64,000 bases of DNA from Trichaptum fuscoviolaceum (taxonomy: Eukaryota > Basidiomycota > Agaricomycetes > Hymenochaetales > Trichaptaceae): assembly GCA_910574455.1 (NCBI GenBank), contig CAJSYZ010000007.1, positions 806,001 to 870,000 on the forward strand. Direction: 5' to 3'. Positions 1 to 11,501 of the stretch are shown here, in pieces. The notes beneath the pieces were generated by a model that was not told the DNA's origin, did no database searches, and worked only from the letters and a program-made list of their open reading frames with translations. Position 1 is the first letter of the stretch, and each line of letters opens with the position of its first letter. The position numbers and the translations under genes were made by a program.

Positions 1-388
1 CTGCTAGGTATGTCTATCCCGTCTCTCCAGATGGCTACGGCCTGTCCGTGGACGTCAGCGTCCGGTCCGGGGCCGCGACTAGCCAGACTAGGTATGCCAG
101 ACTGTTGCAGGTCGTCACCTTGAGGTACTAGCGGACTAATGAGCGTATGTTGATAAATGAATGTACGTGTGCCGTGGCGGGTCGTCGTAAATGAGTGTGT
201 GTATGCGTGCATGGTTGCCGGGACGGTGGTGCGGGATAAGTCACGTGAGCATGGGATCGTGCGATTCGGGAATGAGGTTTCGCGCCGGGAATCCACTGGC
301 GGGATTCTCCCCGCGGGATTGTCTGCTCATGTCGGGATCCTTGGCGGGAAAGTGCGGGGAATGGGAAAAGGAGCCCGGGATCTCGACA
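1..388 (-). repeat. 3' LTR of the gypsy element, cut by the window edge
   Basis: Matches 29,235-29,622 at a constant offset of 29,234. In element orientation it begins TGTCGAGATCCCGGGC at 388. The rest of the 819-bp LTR should lie to the left of the window. Open reading frames on the plus strand here are LTR sequence, not genes. Confidence 0.93.
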
Positions 389-520
389 TTACCCCCCTCC
401 AAAGGCGCAACTCCGGGGCGCCAAGCTTGAATCTTGCTCAGGTCACAGAGCTCGATAGCGTTGACTTCTCGAGGGGCGTCCGGGTGTTTTCGATAGAAAC
501 TGCGAATTTTAGCCTTTGCA
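241..520 (-). pseudogene. Gypsy pol, C-terminal tail running into the 3' LTR
   Basis: Continues the pol frame after palindrome A. The seven bases 514-520 repeat 3336-3342; removing one copy joins the chromodomain end (WIPAKDMGNAK) to KIRSFYRKHPDAP in phase. The frame crosses the polypurine tract and 147 bp of the LTR and stops at 241-243. A pol that ends inside the LTR is plausible for this kind of element but is inferred here from the frame alone. Confidence 0.8.
389..400 (-). other. Polypurine tract of the gypsy element
   Basis: On the minus strand GGAGGGGGGTAA directly precedes the TGTCGAG start of the 3' LTR. It has the position and purine run expected of the plus-strand primer of an LTR retrotransposon. 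Confidence 0.8.
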
Positions 521-3335
521 CACTGCTACCAGCAGAAATGAAGCTCACTATATGAACAATTACTCAAGTCAAATATGACATGGGTGATCATCAGCAGTGA
601 GTGAAGTTCAAAAGTGAGCTTGAAGCGGTGCTCACCTCTGAAGCTCACTTTGCTCCCTCCTATAGAGGGTAGTATACAGCTATAGTTATACTATAATACA
701 ACAAATGTCTATTTAATAATTGAGCATACCCACCGCTTTTTTCAGCTAATTATAGTACTCAGGCACTGCTGATTGACAGTATGCTGTAATAATTTAGAAT
801 TTCATAATTTCCATCCATTTTGAGATATGAGGCACATCAGGGTCCAGGACCCTGAGGTCTGGCAGGTTCCAGGTCACTTGGTGCCTGCTGCCGCTTTAGG
901 GGGTTGTGGGAATAAATTCAAATTAGCCTTTGCAGGCCCTACAGGCCTTTAAAAATAGCGCAAAAATAGCCAAAAAATCAGAAAAATATTCCTGGGCACT
1001 GCCGCTTTGCCCTAGCGTGGGAACTACGCTTCTGGGCGACCATATTAGGCTACCAGGGTGCTCTGGGCCTTCCTGGGCCCTTCCAAAAGCGGTAAAAATC
1101 ATCATAAAATAGATAATTATATTCATTTGCCCCTGCATATATGCAGGCTTCCCCTGGGCCTACCAGCAGCAAATAAAATGCATTAAAATCAGAATATATT
1201 AGGAGAAGTATATCCAAGATGAACTAGATGGCTATATATAGAAATACTAGCTGGGAACATGTGTAGAATAGCATAACATATTCTATTCTTAATTCATAGC
1301 AAATGGGGCTCATTGCACCACATTGGGGTACCTCCAGAATGCAAATTTTGATGGGAATCCAATGGTGCATACTAGACGAGCTGAAACGGGCTTTCACGGC
1401 GCCAAAATATGCATTTTATGTTTTGTTACAAATTATTCTTTTATTTAAATGTTATTTTTATTACAGCACTTCTACTGCACGTAATGGCACGTATAGATAG
1501 CCGAAATGGTAGAGAATGAAGAGGGGAACAATAATATGGGCTTAGAATAACTACGCGGCGGCTATATATAGCTGTAGCTCACCAACTCTTTTCGGAGTGC
1601 ATGCAATTATTGTTTCTCTCTCATATACATATACACACAGTATTTACGTGTGCTAATAGGTTTGAATAGCTCTCTCTATATGCCTTTCATGCTGTACGAA
1701 GTTTCACGGCAATCGGAGCTCATTCTGAATTGATATAAGGCATGCAATTTTCGGGAAGAATGGTTAATTTTAATTTATTGGGAGTGTTATAGGTCAGGCA
1801 CAGAGTGCCAAACATTCACTATAAGTATACTAAACATAATCCAATAGCATGTTTGGGATGCAGGTGGAAACTGTAAGTTATATGTGTTTCTGACATAACA
1901 TGTATATTCTGATATCACACATAGCATATTACCCTACAATGTTGGATATGACTTCACCATTCCAATGACAGCCCAAACATGCAATTGGATTATGTTTAGT
2001 ATACTTATAGTGAATGTTTGGCACTCTGTGCCTGACCTATAACACTCCCAATAAATTAAAATTAACCATTCTTCCCGAAAATTGCATGCCTTATATCAAT
2101 TCAGAATGAGCTCCGATTGCCGTGAAACTTCGTACAGCATGAAAGGCATATAGAGAGAGCTATTCAAACCTATTAGCACACGTAAATACTGTGTGTATAT
2201 GTATATGAGAGAGAGAAACAATAATTGCATGCACTCCGAAAAGAGTTGGTGAGCTACAGCTATATATAGCCGCCGCGTAGTTATTCTAAGCCCATATTAT
2301 TGTTCCCCTCTTCATTCTCTACCATTTCGGCTATCTATACGTGCCATTACGTGCAGTAGAAGTGCTGTAATAAAAATAACATTTAAATAAAAGAATAATT
2401 TGTAACAAAACATAAAATGCATATTTTGGCGCCGTGAAAGCCCGTTTCAGCTCGTCTAGTATGCACCATTGGATTCCCATCAAAATTTGCATTCTGGAGG
2501 TACCCCAATGTGGTGCAATGAGCCCCATTTGCTATGAATTAAGAATAGAATATGTTATGCTATTCTACACATGTTCCCAGCTAGTATTTCTATATATAGC
2601 CATCTAGTTCATCTTGGATATACTTCTCCTAATATATTCTGATTTTAATGCATTTTATTTGCTGCTGGTAGGCCCAGGGGAAGCCTGCATATATGCAGGG
2701 GCAAATGAATATAATTATCTATTTTATGATGATTTTTACCGCTTTTTTGGAAGGGCCCAGGAAGGCCCAGAGCACCCTGGTAGCCTAATATGGTCGCCCA
2801 GAAGCGTAGTTCCCACGCTAGGGCAAAGCGGCAGTGCCCAGGAATATTTTTCTGATTTTTTGGCTATTTTTGCGCTATTTTTAAAGGCCTGTAGGGCCTG
2901 CAAAGGCTAATTTGAATTTATTCCCACAACCCCCTAAAGCGGCAGCAGGCACCAAGTGACCTGGAACCTGCCAGACCTCAGGGTCCTGGACCCTGATGTG
3001 CCTCATATCTCAAAATGGATGGAAATTATGAAATTCTAAATTATTACAGCATACTGTCAATCAGCAGTGCCTGAGTACTATAATTAGCTCAATTATTAAA
3101 TAGACATTTGTTGTATTATAGTATAACTATAGCTGTATACTACCCTCTATAGGAGGGAGCAAAGTGAGCTTCAGAGGTGAGCACCGCTTCAAGCTCACTT
3201 TTGAACTTCACTCACTGCTGATGATCACCCATGTTATATTTGACTTGAGTAATTGTTCATATAGTGAACATCACTCTGTAGTACAGCCAGTGAGCATTGC
3301 TCACACTTGAAGCTTCATTTTAGCTGGCAGGACTG
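521..3335 (-). mobile_element. Giant-palindrome element, copy A
   Basis: A 2815-bp insertion in gypsy pol flanked by the 7-bp duplication CTTTGCA (514-520 and 3336-3342). The ends are CACTGCTACCAGC on the left and the complement of CAGTCCTGCCAGC on the right. Almost the whole element is one inverted repeat centred near 1928: about 1.3 kb arms around a single-copy spacer of roughly 115 bp (about 1859-1973). The arm stretches I compared base by base are essentially identical. Two differences stand out: the right arm lacks an 18-bp stretch that includes GAAAAAAGCGGTGGG, and near its end it has about 45 bp that the left arm lacks. The spacer and the order of the two ends are reversed relative to copies B and C, so this copy is drawn on the minus strand. 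No convincing protein is encoded; mirrored short ORFs are not conserved among copies. Confidence 0.9.
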
Positions 3336-4414
3336 CTTTGCATTACCCATATCCTTTGCGGGAATCCATGTATCTTCCGCGCTCGAATATCCCTTCCATC
3401 GTACCAAATATTCAAACCTCCGTCTAAACCGTCTAGCATCCAGAACCTCTTCCACCTCGTACTCCAGATCTCCTTCTACTTCGACTGGGGGCGGCGGGGG
3501 TTGCGTTCGACCGGGAATGTCGTCTTCGTGGTATGGCGAGAGCAGCGATACGTGAAATACGGGATGAATCTTCAGCGATGCGGGGAGTTCGAGTTCGTAG
3601 GTGAGGTCACTTAGCTTTGCCTTCACTTTATACGGCCCTAGTCGTTTCGGTAATAATTTGCGCGCTCCCGGTCGTCGAACGTTCGTCGCCTCGAGCCATA
3701 CTTTATCCCCGACTGCGTACTGCGGGGCCTCGTTCCTGGCCTGATCGTAGTGCTGCTTCATGCGTTCTGCCGCAACCTCCAAAGCCGCCCTTGCCTCTTC
3801 CTGTGCCTGCTGAAGCTCCTGTAGTCGTGCGTCCGCGGCGGGGACCGTGGACAGGCCGTCGCTCGGGGCAATCGTGAATTCGGGATTGTAGCCGTAGACA
3901 AGCGCGAACGGGGATTGTCGTGTTGCCGCGTGCGCTTTCGTGTTGTGCGCGAACTCTGCCATCGGGAGTAATCCTGCCCAGTTTTCTTGTCGTGTATCTA
4001 TGAAAGCCCGTAAATACTGTTCCAGCTCTTGGTTTACCCTTTCGGTTTGCCCATCCGTCTGCGGGTGATACGCAGTCGACGTGGTACCCTTGATACCGAG
4101 TCGGGAAAAGAGGGCTTTCATGAACTGTGCGACAAACTGTGGTCCTCGGTCGGATATGATCTGGCGGGGGGTTCCGTGCAACTTCCAGACGTGTTGCAGG
4201 AAGAGTTCTTCTGCAGTTTCCGGTGCGTCGACGTCAGACGTGGTCGGGATAAAGTGCGCTTGCTTGGTGAGACGGTCGACCACCACGAAAATTGTGTCGT
4301 AATCCTCGGATCGGGGGAGCTGGGTGATGAAATCGCACGAAATCGCCTGCCAGGGGCCCTGCGGGATTTCGTTCGGTTGCAGGAGTCCTACCGGGCGTTG
4401 GGATCGGTTCTTCG
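3336..4414 (-). pseudogene. Gypsy pol segment: integrase core and chromodomain
   Basis: Third large piece of the gypsy polyprotein. It begins right after the integrase HHCC finger (the C-D-T-C-A-R-T-K site where copia inserted) and continues NRSQRPVGLLQPNEIPQGPW. The integrase core has its acidic triad in recognisable settings: SCDFITQLP, ISDRGPQF and QTDGQTERVNQELEQYLR. Downstream is the GPY/F-like region (KRLGPYKV), then a chromodomain near the end (EYEVEEVLDARRF, FEYLVRWKGYSSAEDTWIP). A chromodomain at the integrase C terminus is typical of chromoviruses, where it is thought to steer integration to marked chromatin. The reading frame is open; it is broken only by copia on the N-terminal side and palindrome A on the C-terminal side. 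Confidence 0.92.
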
Positions 4415-4896
4415 TAATAAGATAATCACTCAGTTTGTGGGGAAAAGAACTCAATTAAATCATGTAAAGTACCTAATAAGATAATCACTAGTACAAGTGG
4501 TTAGTTATTGAATGGTAAAATAAAATGATTAGTCGCTCACCTCAGTTCGTGGGGAAAAGAACTGAGGGAGCGACCTTCCCGTGAAGTCAAAGTTATATAC
4601 GAAAAGAAAACAATATGTCTCGGAACATTCGTCATGTACCGAGACGTCTCCTATAATATGTCTCGGTATACCCGTCATGTACCGAGACATCTCCAATATG
4701 TAGACGTGCGGATAATGAATATCCGACACTCTACTCCTAAATGTATGCGCCGTCCGCGCATATCAACCGACACACTCTCCTATATGCGCTTGAACGTGTA
4801 CGGATGACGTACGGACTGTCCGTTCGAGCGCATCTCAAATGTGTGAGCTGAAGAAATGATAATAATAAAGAAAGATAAAAATGAATAACTCTAACA
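4415..4896 (-). repeat. Copia 3' LTR
   Basis: Starts TGTTAGAGTTATTC and ends CTTATTA in element orientation. It contains internal duplications: two copies of a TAATAAGATAATCACT word and of a CAGTTCGTGGGGAAAAGAACT-like word, and two copies of an ATGTCTCGG..CGTCATGTACCGAGAC hairpin. Its partner is 14,672-15,155. Confidence 0.93.
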
Positions 4897-5087
4897 CTCC
4901 CCCTCAGCGAGCACAGTGTTGAGAATGATAGAAAATGTGTTTTTTTTAGAAATCGATTTTGTGAATGTTATGTAGGAGGGTTTTTAATGAATTTATATGA
5001 ATTTTGTGTAGGAGGGATTTTAAAGGGGTAAAAAAAAATAGATAGAGGTGAAGGGAATGGAAAATATGCGAAGCGAATAAATAAAAT
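4897..5087 (-). other. Copia 3' untranslated region and polypurine tract
   Basis: Between the pol stop at 5088 and the 3' LTR. The minus-strand sequence next to the LTR, GCTGAGGGGGAG (about 4897-4908), is a good polypurine tract. Nothing else is recognised. Confidence 0.75.
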
Positions 5088-7555
5088 TTAGAACAGACCG
5101 ATGGCGCGCATACACTTGTAATGCAGGTCGCGAGGTAGAGGTTTAGTGAAAATATCGGCCGGGTTATCTGAACCAGGGATATGGGTGAAGGAGACACGGC
5201 CCTTTTTGACTTCGTCTCGAATGTGGTGTACAGGGATGTCAATGTGTTTGGTGCGGTTGTGTTGAATCGGGTTTAAAGACATACTGATGGTCGCTTGATT
5301 GTCTGTGTATATGCGTGCGGCTGAGTCGTCAAGTGGTCGATCAATTTCAGAAAAGAAATTACGGAGCCAGATAGATTCACGTGTGGCTTGAGAAGCGGAT
5401 AGGTATTCAGCTTCAGCAGTAGAGAGGGCGACCACTAATTGACGTTTGACTTTCCAGTCGATAGCGCCGTTCGCGAGGGTGAAGACGTATCCTGAGACAG
5501 AGCGTCGGTCAGAGGGGTCTCTCCCCCAGTCAGCGTCGCAAAAACCGATAGGGGACGAGGAGGTGGATGATTTGGAATAATTGAGGCCGATGTGTTGAGT
5601 AGATAATAGATACCGTATAACACGTTTGACGGCGATGCAATGACAATTAGAGGGGGAAATGAGGTACCGGGCTAGTACCTGGGTTGAAAACGCAATGTCC
5701 GGACGGGCAGTCGTGGCAAGCCACATAAGTTCGCCAACAGCCTTGCGGTAAGGAAAGAAGGATTCAGTAATAGGTTCCGACTTATCGCTCGCAAATGTTT
5801 TCAAGGCATCGATTGCCATTGGAGTTGATGCAGGTCTAGCGTTTAGAAGCCCGTAACGTTCCGCGATGCGCTGGATTTTGCTTTCAACCGAAATTGTGAC
5901 AAGCTCTGGTGATATGGCAAGATTCCAGCCGAGTAGCTTCGTCTTCTTCGAGAGGTCTTGTGTTTTGAATTCATATTTCGATCCCAGATCGGATTTGAAG
6001 CGTTCAGGCTCGGATTGCGAAGAGTGGGGGGCCGTGATATGCATGCTAACAATATCGTCAACGTGAGTACCGGCAATAGTCTCTCCCTGTTCGTCCGAGC
6101 GCCGGAAGGCAGAAGGAGCAGTGACCAGAGTGTCGAAGCCACGCGAGGACATTGTGGATTGAAATTCATCCTGCCAAGCACGTGCGCCTTGTTTCAGACC
6201 GTAGAGCGCCTTCTTGAGCTGGCAAACGGACCCTGGAATTAAAGGGGAGAACCCGGTAGGATACTCAACGTAAATAGGACGATCGAGATCGAGTTGGCTG
6301 TGTAAATAAGCCGAGGAAATGTCATTGACCGAGAGGGTGCCGTCTTCGACGGCGCATAAAGCACAAATAAGGCGGGCAACGGTATAATCGCCAGAAGCCG
6401 CATGTATTTCACCAAACTCCCCCTCAATCTGTGAATCCCCTCGGGCAACCCAGCGCATGCGATATTCCAATGGTGCGCCGGGTTTTTCTTTAATATTAAA
6501 CACCCACATGCCTTGAATGACATGGGTATCAACAGGTCTGGGGACTTCGATCCACACATCATGCTGGAGGAGCTTGCCAAGCTCATACGAGGCCGCTTTC
6601 ATCCAGTCGGACGCTTGAGGCGAACGCGAAGCCTCCATGTAGTTGCGTGGGATGGGAATACCGGCAATTGTCCGTATGGAAGGCGTGGCGTTAGCCGCGT
6701 TAATTGGACCGGTAAGGTACTTAGAACCAAGCACCTGTCCTTTACCATTGCGAGTACGCGCAGTGGGGTCAAGTCTGGCCGAGCGGCGCACAGTGGGGAT
6801 GGAAGTAGGAGCAGGTGGCGAGCCAGCTACGGGGGATGTCACGCGTGACGGGAAGGGATCGACGCGTGGTGGCGTCAGATTCTGATCGAGATTGGCTTCG
6901 AGGTTGACGTCAGTTGTCACTGGGGCAGGAGGATCCGTGTCCGTGTGCGTGGGATTCAGGGTCCGACTGCCTAGACCTTCGTCAAATATGACGTCCTTCG
7001 ATTTGATAATCGACTTGTCTGGACGCATAATGCGGTACGCGGCATCATCATAGTAGCCGACGAGCGTGCCTTTTTCGGACTTAGGGTCAAGCTTATGACG
7101 TGTATCCGGGGGGACACGAGTGTATGCTACGGATCCAAATACCCGTAAGTGTCCCACGTCTGGTTTCGACCCGTAGATCACTTCGTAAGGCGTCGTGCCG
7201 TCCGGCAAGAAAGACAAAGTGGACCTATTACGTAGATAAGCCCAACAGTGGTAAGCCTCGGCCCAGTAACCATTCGGCAAATGCGCGGCAATGAGCATAG
7301 CGCGGACGGCGTCCCCTGCCGTGCGGTTGAGCCGTTCGGCAATGCCATTCATTTCATGTCGGTGAGGTGCAATGGTGCGATGCGAAATACCTCGGGACGC
7401 TAAATATTCACGCATAGACTTGTTGACGTATTCGCCGCCATTGTCAGAGTGTAAGGAAAGAATGCGTGTCGCAAACTGGGTTTCGACCCAAGTATCCAGG
7501 TTACGAAAATGGGTTAAAATAGTGTCGGCCGTTTTATCATTGACAGCATATACCC
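5088..7555 (-). pseudogene. Copia pol: integrase second half, reverse transcriptase, RNase H
   Basis: Last third of the copia polyprotein. It opens with the integrase core around HSDNGGEYVNKSM (second catalytic Asp) and MNGIAERLNRTAGD (catalytic Glu). The copia reverse transcriptase follows, with VNDISSAYLHSQL (first Asp), QLKKALYGLKQGARAW and the GTHVDDIV catalytic box, where His replaces the more familiar Tyr of YVDD. RNase H shows GFCDADWGRD, ALSTAEAEYLSAS and IYTDNQAT. It ends PADIFTKPLPRDLHYKCMR and stops at 5088. The frame is open across the whole segment. The N-terminal part of integrase lies on the far side of palindrome B. Confidence 0.94.
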
Positions 7556-10330
7556 CAGTCCTACCAGCAAATGGGATGCATGATATACAGCATTTGCTGA
7601 TGGGTCTCCATGTATAAGATTCAGCCTTGCTGTGCCTAACTACATGTAAGTTTGTGCATTATGGTCAGCCATTGCTGCAGTCAATATACATCAGAGAGTA
7701 GATATAGCTGATAAATAGTATTTGGGAGATATATGTATATGCTGGATAAATAGACATATATTTAATTTGCATACCCACCGCTTTTTTAAGCTATTTATAG
7801 TGTTCAGGCACTACTGATTGACAGGATGCTGTAATAAATTAGAAAATCATAATTTCCATCCATTTTGGGATTTGAGGCATGCCAGGGTCCAGGACCCTGA
7901 GGTCCAGATCACTTGGTGCCTGTTGCCGCTTTGGGGTGTGGGAATAAATTCAAATTAGCCTTTGCAGGCCCTACAGGCCTTTAAAAATAGCGCAAAAATA
8001 GCCAAAAAATCAGAAAAATATTCCTGGGCACTGCCGCTTTGCCCTAGCGTGGGAACTACGCTTCTGGGTGACCATATTAGGGTACCAGGGTGCTCTGGGC
8101 CTCCCTGGGCCCTTCCTAAAGCGGTAAAAATCATCATAAAATAGATAATTATATTCATTTGCACCTGCATATATGCAGGCTTCCCCTGGGCTTACCAGCA
8201 GCAAATAAAATACACTAAAATCGGATTATAATAGGAGAAGTATATCTAAGATGATTTGGATGGCTAAATATAGCAATACTAGCTGGAAACATGTATATAA
8301 CAGTAAAATATGTTCTATTATTAATGCTAATCAAATGGGGCTCATTAAACCACATTGGGATACCTCCAGGATGCAAATTTTGATGCTATTCTAATGGGAC
8401 GTACTAGAAGAGCTGAAACGGGCTTTGACTGCGCCAAAATATGCATTTTACGTATTATTACAAATTATTCTTTTATTTAAATGTTATTTTTGTTACAGCA
8501 CTTCTACTGCACGTAAAGGCATGTACAGATAGTCGAAATGGTACAGAACGACGAGGATAACAATAATATGAGCTTAGAATAGCTATGCGGGGGCTATATA
8601 TAGCTCTAGCACACTAACTATTTTCGGAGTGCATGCAATTATTGGTGGTTGTTCATATGCATGTATGTACACTGCATTTATGTTCTGATGGCTTTAAATA
8701 GTTCTCTATATATACCTCTCATGCTGTACGAGGTTTTGCGGCAATCGGAGCTCATTTCAAATTAATATAAGGCATACAAATTTTGGAAAGAATGGTTAAT
8801 TGTAATTTACTGGGAGGGTTATGGGTCAGGCACATAGCGCCAAACATTCACTATAAGTATCCTAAACATAATCCAAGTGCATGTTTGGGATGTCATTGGA
8901 ATGGGGAAGTCATATCCAACATTGTAGGATGACATGCTATGTATGATATCAGAATGTACATGTTATGTCAGAAACACATAAAACTTACAGATTCACTCTG
9001 TACCTCAAACATGCACTTGGATTATGTTTAGGATACTTATAGTGAATGTTTGGCGCTATGTGCCTGACCCATAACCCTCCCAGTAAATTACAATTAACCA
9101 TTCTTTCCAAAATTTGTATGCCTTATATTAATTTGAAATGAGCTCCGATTGCCGCAAAACCTCGTACAGCATGAGAGGTATATATAGAGAACTATTTAAA
9201 GCCATCAGAACATAAATGCAGTGTACATACATGCATATGAACAACCACCAATAATTGCATGCACTCCGAAAATAGTTAGTGTGCTAGAGCTATATATAGC
9301 CCCCGCATAGCTATTCTAAGCTCATATTATTGTTATCCTCGTCGTTCTGTACCATTTCGACTATCTGTACATGCCTTTACGTGCAGTAGAAGTGCTGTAA
9401 CAAAAATAACATTTAAATAAAAGAATAATTTGTAATAATACGTAAAATGCATATTTTGGCGCAGTCAAAGCCCGTTTCAGCTCTTCTAGTACGTCCCATT
9501 AGAATAGCATCAAAATTTGCATCCTGGAGGTATCCCAATGTGGTTTAATGAGCCCCATTTGATTAGCATTAATAATAGAACATATTTTTCTGTTATATAC
9601 ATGTTTCCAGCTAGTATTGCTATATTTAGCCATCTAAATCATCTTAGATATACTTCTCCTAATATAATCCGATTTTAGTGTATTTTATTTGCTGCTGGTA
9701 AGCCCAGGGGAAGCCTGCATATATGCAGGTGCAAATGAATATAATTATCTATTTTATGATGATTTTTACCGCTTTAGGAAGGGCCCAGGGAGGCCCAGAG
9801 CACCCTGGTACCCTAATATGGTCACCCAGAAGCGTAGTTCCCACGCTAGGGCAAAGCGGCAGTGCCCAGGAATATTTTTCTGATTTTTTGGCTATTTTTG
9901 CGCTATTTTTAAAGGCCTGTAGGGCCTGCAAAGGCTAATTTGAATTTATTCCCACACCCCAAAGCGGCAACAGGCACCAAGTGATCTGGACCTCAGGGTC
10001 CTGGACCCTGGCATGCCTCAAATCCCAAAATGGATGGAAATTATGATTTTCTAATTTATTACAGCATCCTGTCAATCAGTAGTGCCTGAACACTATAAAT
10101 AGCTTAAAAAAGCGGTGGGTATGCAAAGACATTAAAGTAATATGCATAAGATTATTAGATCTGTACATTAAATATATAGTATATGCCTTGTTAAGGATGT
10201 ATTTTGGCTCAGCCATTCACTGTCTTCTCATGCATGAGGTATCAGTAATGGCTGAGCAAAATGCACAAACTGTTTTGCAGATATGCGCAGCAAGGCTGTA
10301 TCTCATGCATGCAGTATGCTGGTAGCAGTG
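7556..10330 (+). mobile_element. Giant-palindrome element, copy B
   Basis: A 2775-bp insertion inside copia integrase, flanked by TATACCC (7549-7555 and 10,331-10,337). The left end is CAGTCCTACCAGC and the right end is the complement of CACTGCTACCAGC. Core arms (about 7770-8890 and 9000-10,128) are near-identical in the parts compared, with only scattered single-base differences, whereas the outer about 200 bp on each side are clearly diverged though still related (shared CAGCC..TGCTG and GTTTGTGCATT words). The single-copy spacer lies at about 8890-9000 and has the same orientation as in copy C. Excising insert plus one duplication restores GFTWVY joined to AVNDKTADT in copia integrase. Confidence 0.9.
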
Positions 10331-11501
10331 TATACCCAGGTAAATCCGCTGGCTTCGTCTATAAAAGAGAGGCCGTATTTTGCTCCGCCAAAGGAGGTCG
10401 ACCCAAAGAAGAGTATGTCGGAATGTATGATGCCAAAGGGGCGGTCTGCCCTCGAATCCCTGGCTGGGGATGGCCGGGCGGATTGTTTGCTTAAAATACA
10501 TGCTTCGCATTTTCCGGTGGGCTGCGGGCCTGTAATCTGAATACCGGTAATTGCCCCATGGTTGACCATAGAGCGTATACGTGCTTCAGACATGTGTCCG
10601 AAACGTCTATGCCATATATCCAGGCCTTGGGAGAGATCTTGTTGCGCAGACGCCAAGGAAGCGCCTTCAGGTGGTACGTATTCGGCACGCAAATAATAGA
10701 GAGACCCTGATCGCTCCGCGTAACCGAGTTCCTGGGTTCCCTTATTAAGGAAACAACGTGATTGCCGAAAATGCAATTGAATGTCGGCATCCTCGAGTTT
10801 AGATACCGAAATCAGGTCGGTGTCAAGCTCGGGTACGTATAGTACGTCAGATAACGAAAGTGTCTGGATGCGACTGTCTTGGCTGAACTGGAGAGTCAGA
10901 ATCCCACGACCCATGCTTCTAAGGTACGTGCCGGATTTAGCGGACCCAATTAGCAACGGCTGATCGAACTCGATATAGGAACCTAGATTGGCTTTAGAGT
11001 TAACCATGTGTGATGTTGCCCCGGAGTCTAAAAGCGGTCCCGGATTAGGAAAATTGGTCACGTATGCCATGCGGGCCGTCTCAGAAGGGGATGTCGTTGG
11101 TGCAGAGGCGGTATTCGCCTTTTGATCACTCCCCCGCATGTTCGCGGGTGGCTTATACCAGGCAGGAGCTTGTTTTTCGAGTTTCCCGCCGGGGGCATAG
11201 CAGTGGTCCACTCCGTGACTTTTACGGCCGCAGTGAGTACAAGGTGGACCATTGTAACGACGTCGCTGATTTGTAGAGCTCGCAGACATGGCAGTTTCCT
11301 CCTCTATGGTTTGCGAAGATTCGAGTGTTCGGGCTTCGATGGTAAGGTAGTTGATAATCTTCTCTGCGTCATCGAGAAGAACTAACACAGGTCGGAATTG
11401 CGCCCAACGGTGTTTCAGAGACTTGACAATAATAATGCGCCACTCGGTGGCCGTTAGAGTTCCACCCGCGTTAAAATAGGCCGTGCGAAGTCTCCTAAGC
11501 T
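10331..11501 (-). pseudogene. Copia gag C terminus, zinc knuckle, protease, integrase N terminus
   Basis: Middle segment of the copia polyprotein. It starts LRRLRTAYFNAGGTLTATEW, the gag continuation after the solo LTR. A CCHC knuckle (CTHCGRKSHGVDHC) binds nucleic acid in this family. The aspartic protease site is LLDSGATSHMVN. The GAG-pre-integrase zinc region follows (LDIWHRRFGHMSEARI then KCEACILSKQ), and integrase begins with GIIHSDILFFG, the first catalytic Asp. It is cut after GFTWVY by palindrome B. Codons between the insertion points are all open. Confidence 0.93.

Noticed and set aside
157..555. Plus-strand open frames in 157-555 and 29,391-29,748
   Set aside because: They lie in the gypsy LTR (and run into pol or host flank), are nearly identical because the LTRs are, and have no domain.
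1303..2528. Mirrored open frames in the palindromes (for example 1303-1500 and 2331-2528, 8010-8204 and 9689-9883, 33,068-33,385 and 34,936-35,253)
   Set aside because: They are duplicated only because the arms are inverted copies. Their proteins are not preserved between copies A, B and C beyond shared DNA.
521..3335. Palindromes as assembly artefacts or cloning chimeras
   Set aside because: Each copy has exact 7-bp duplications, distinct spacer sequence, real arm differences and unequal ends, and each interrupts a frame that joins cleanly. An artefact would not give this.
6050..6080. HVDD in place of YVDD as a dead copia reverse transcriptase
   Set aside because: Both catalytic Asp residues are present, and to my knowledge the preceding residue varies among fungal copia elements; not evidence of inactivation.
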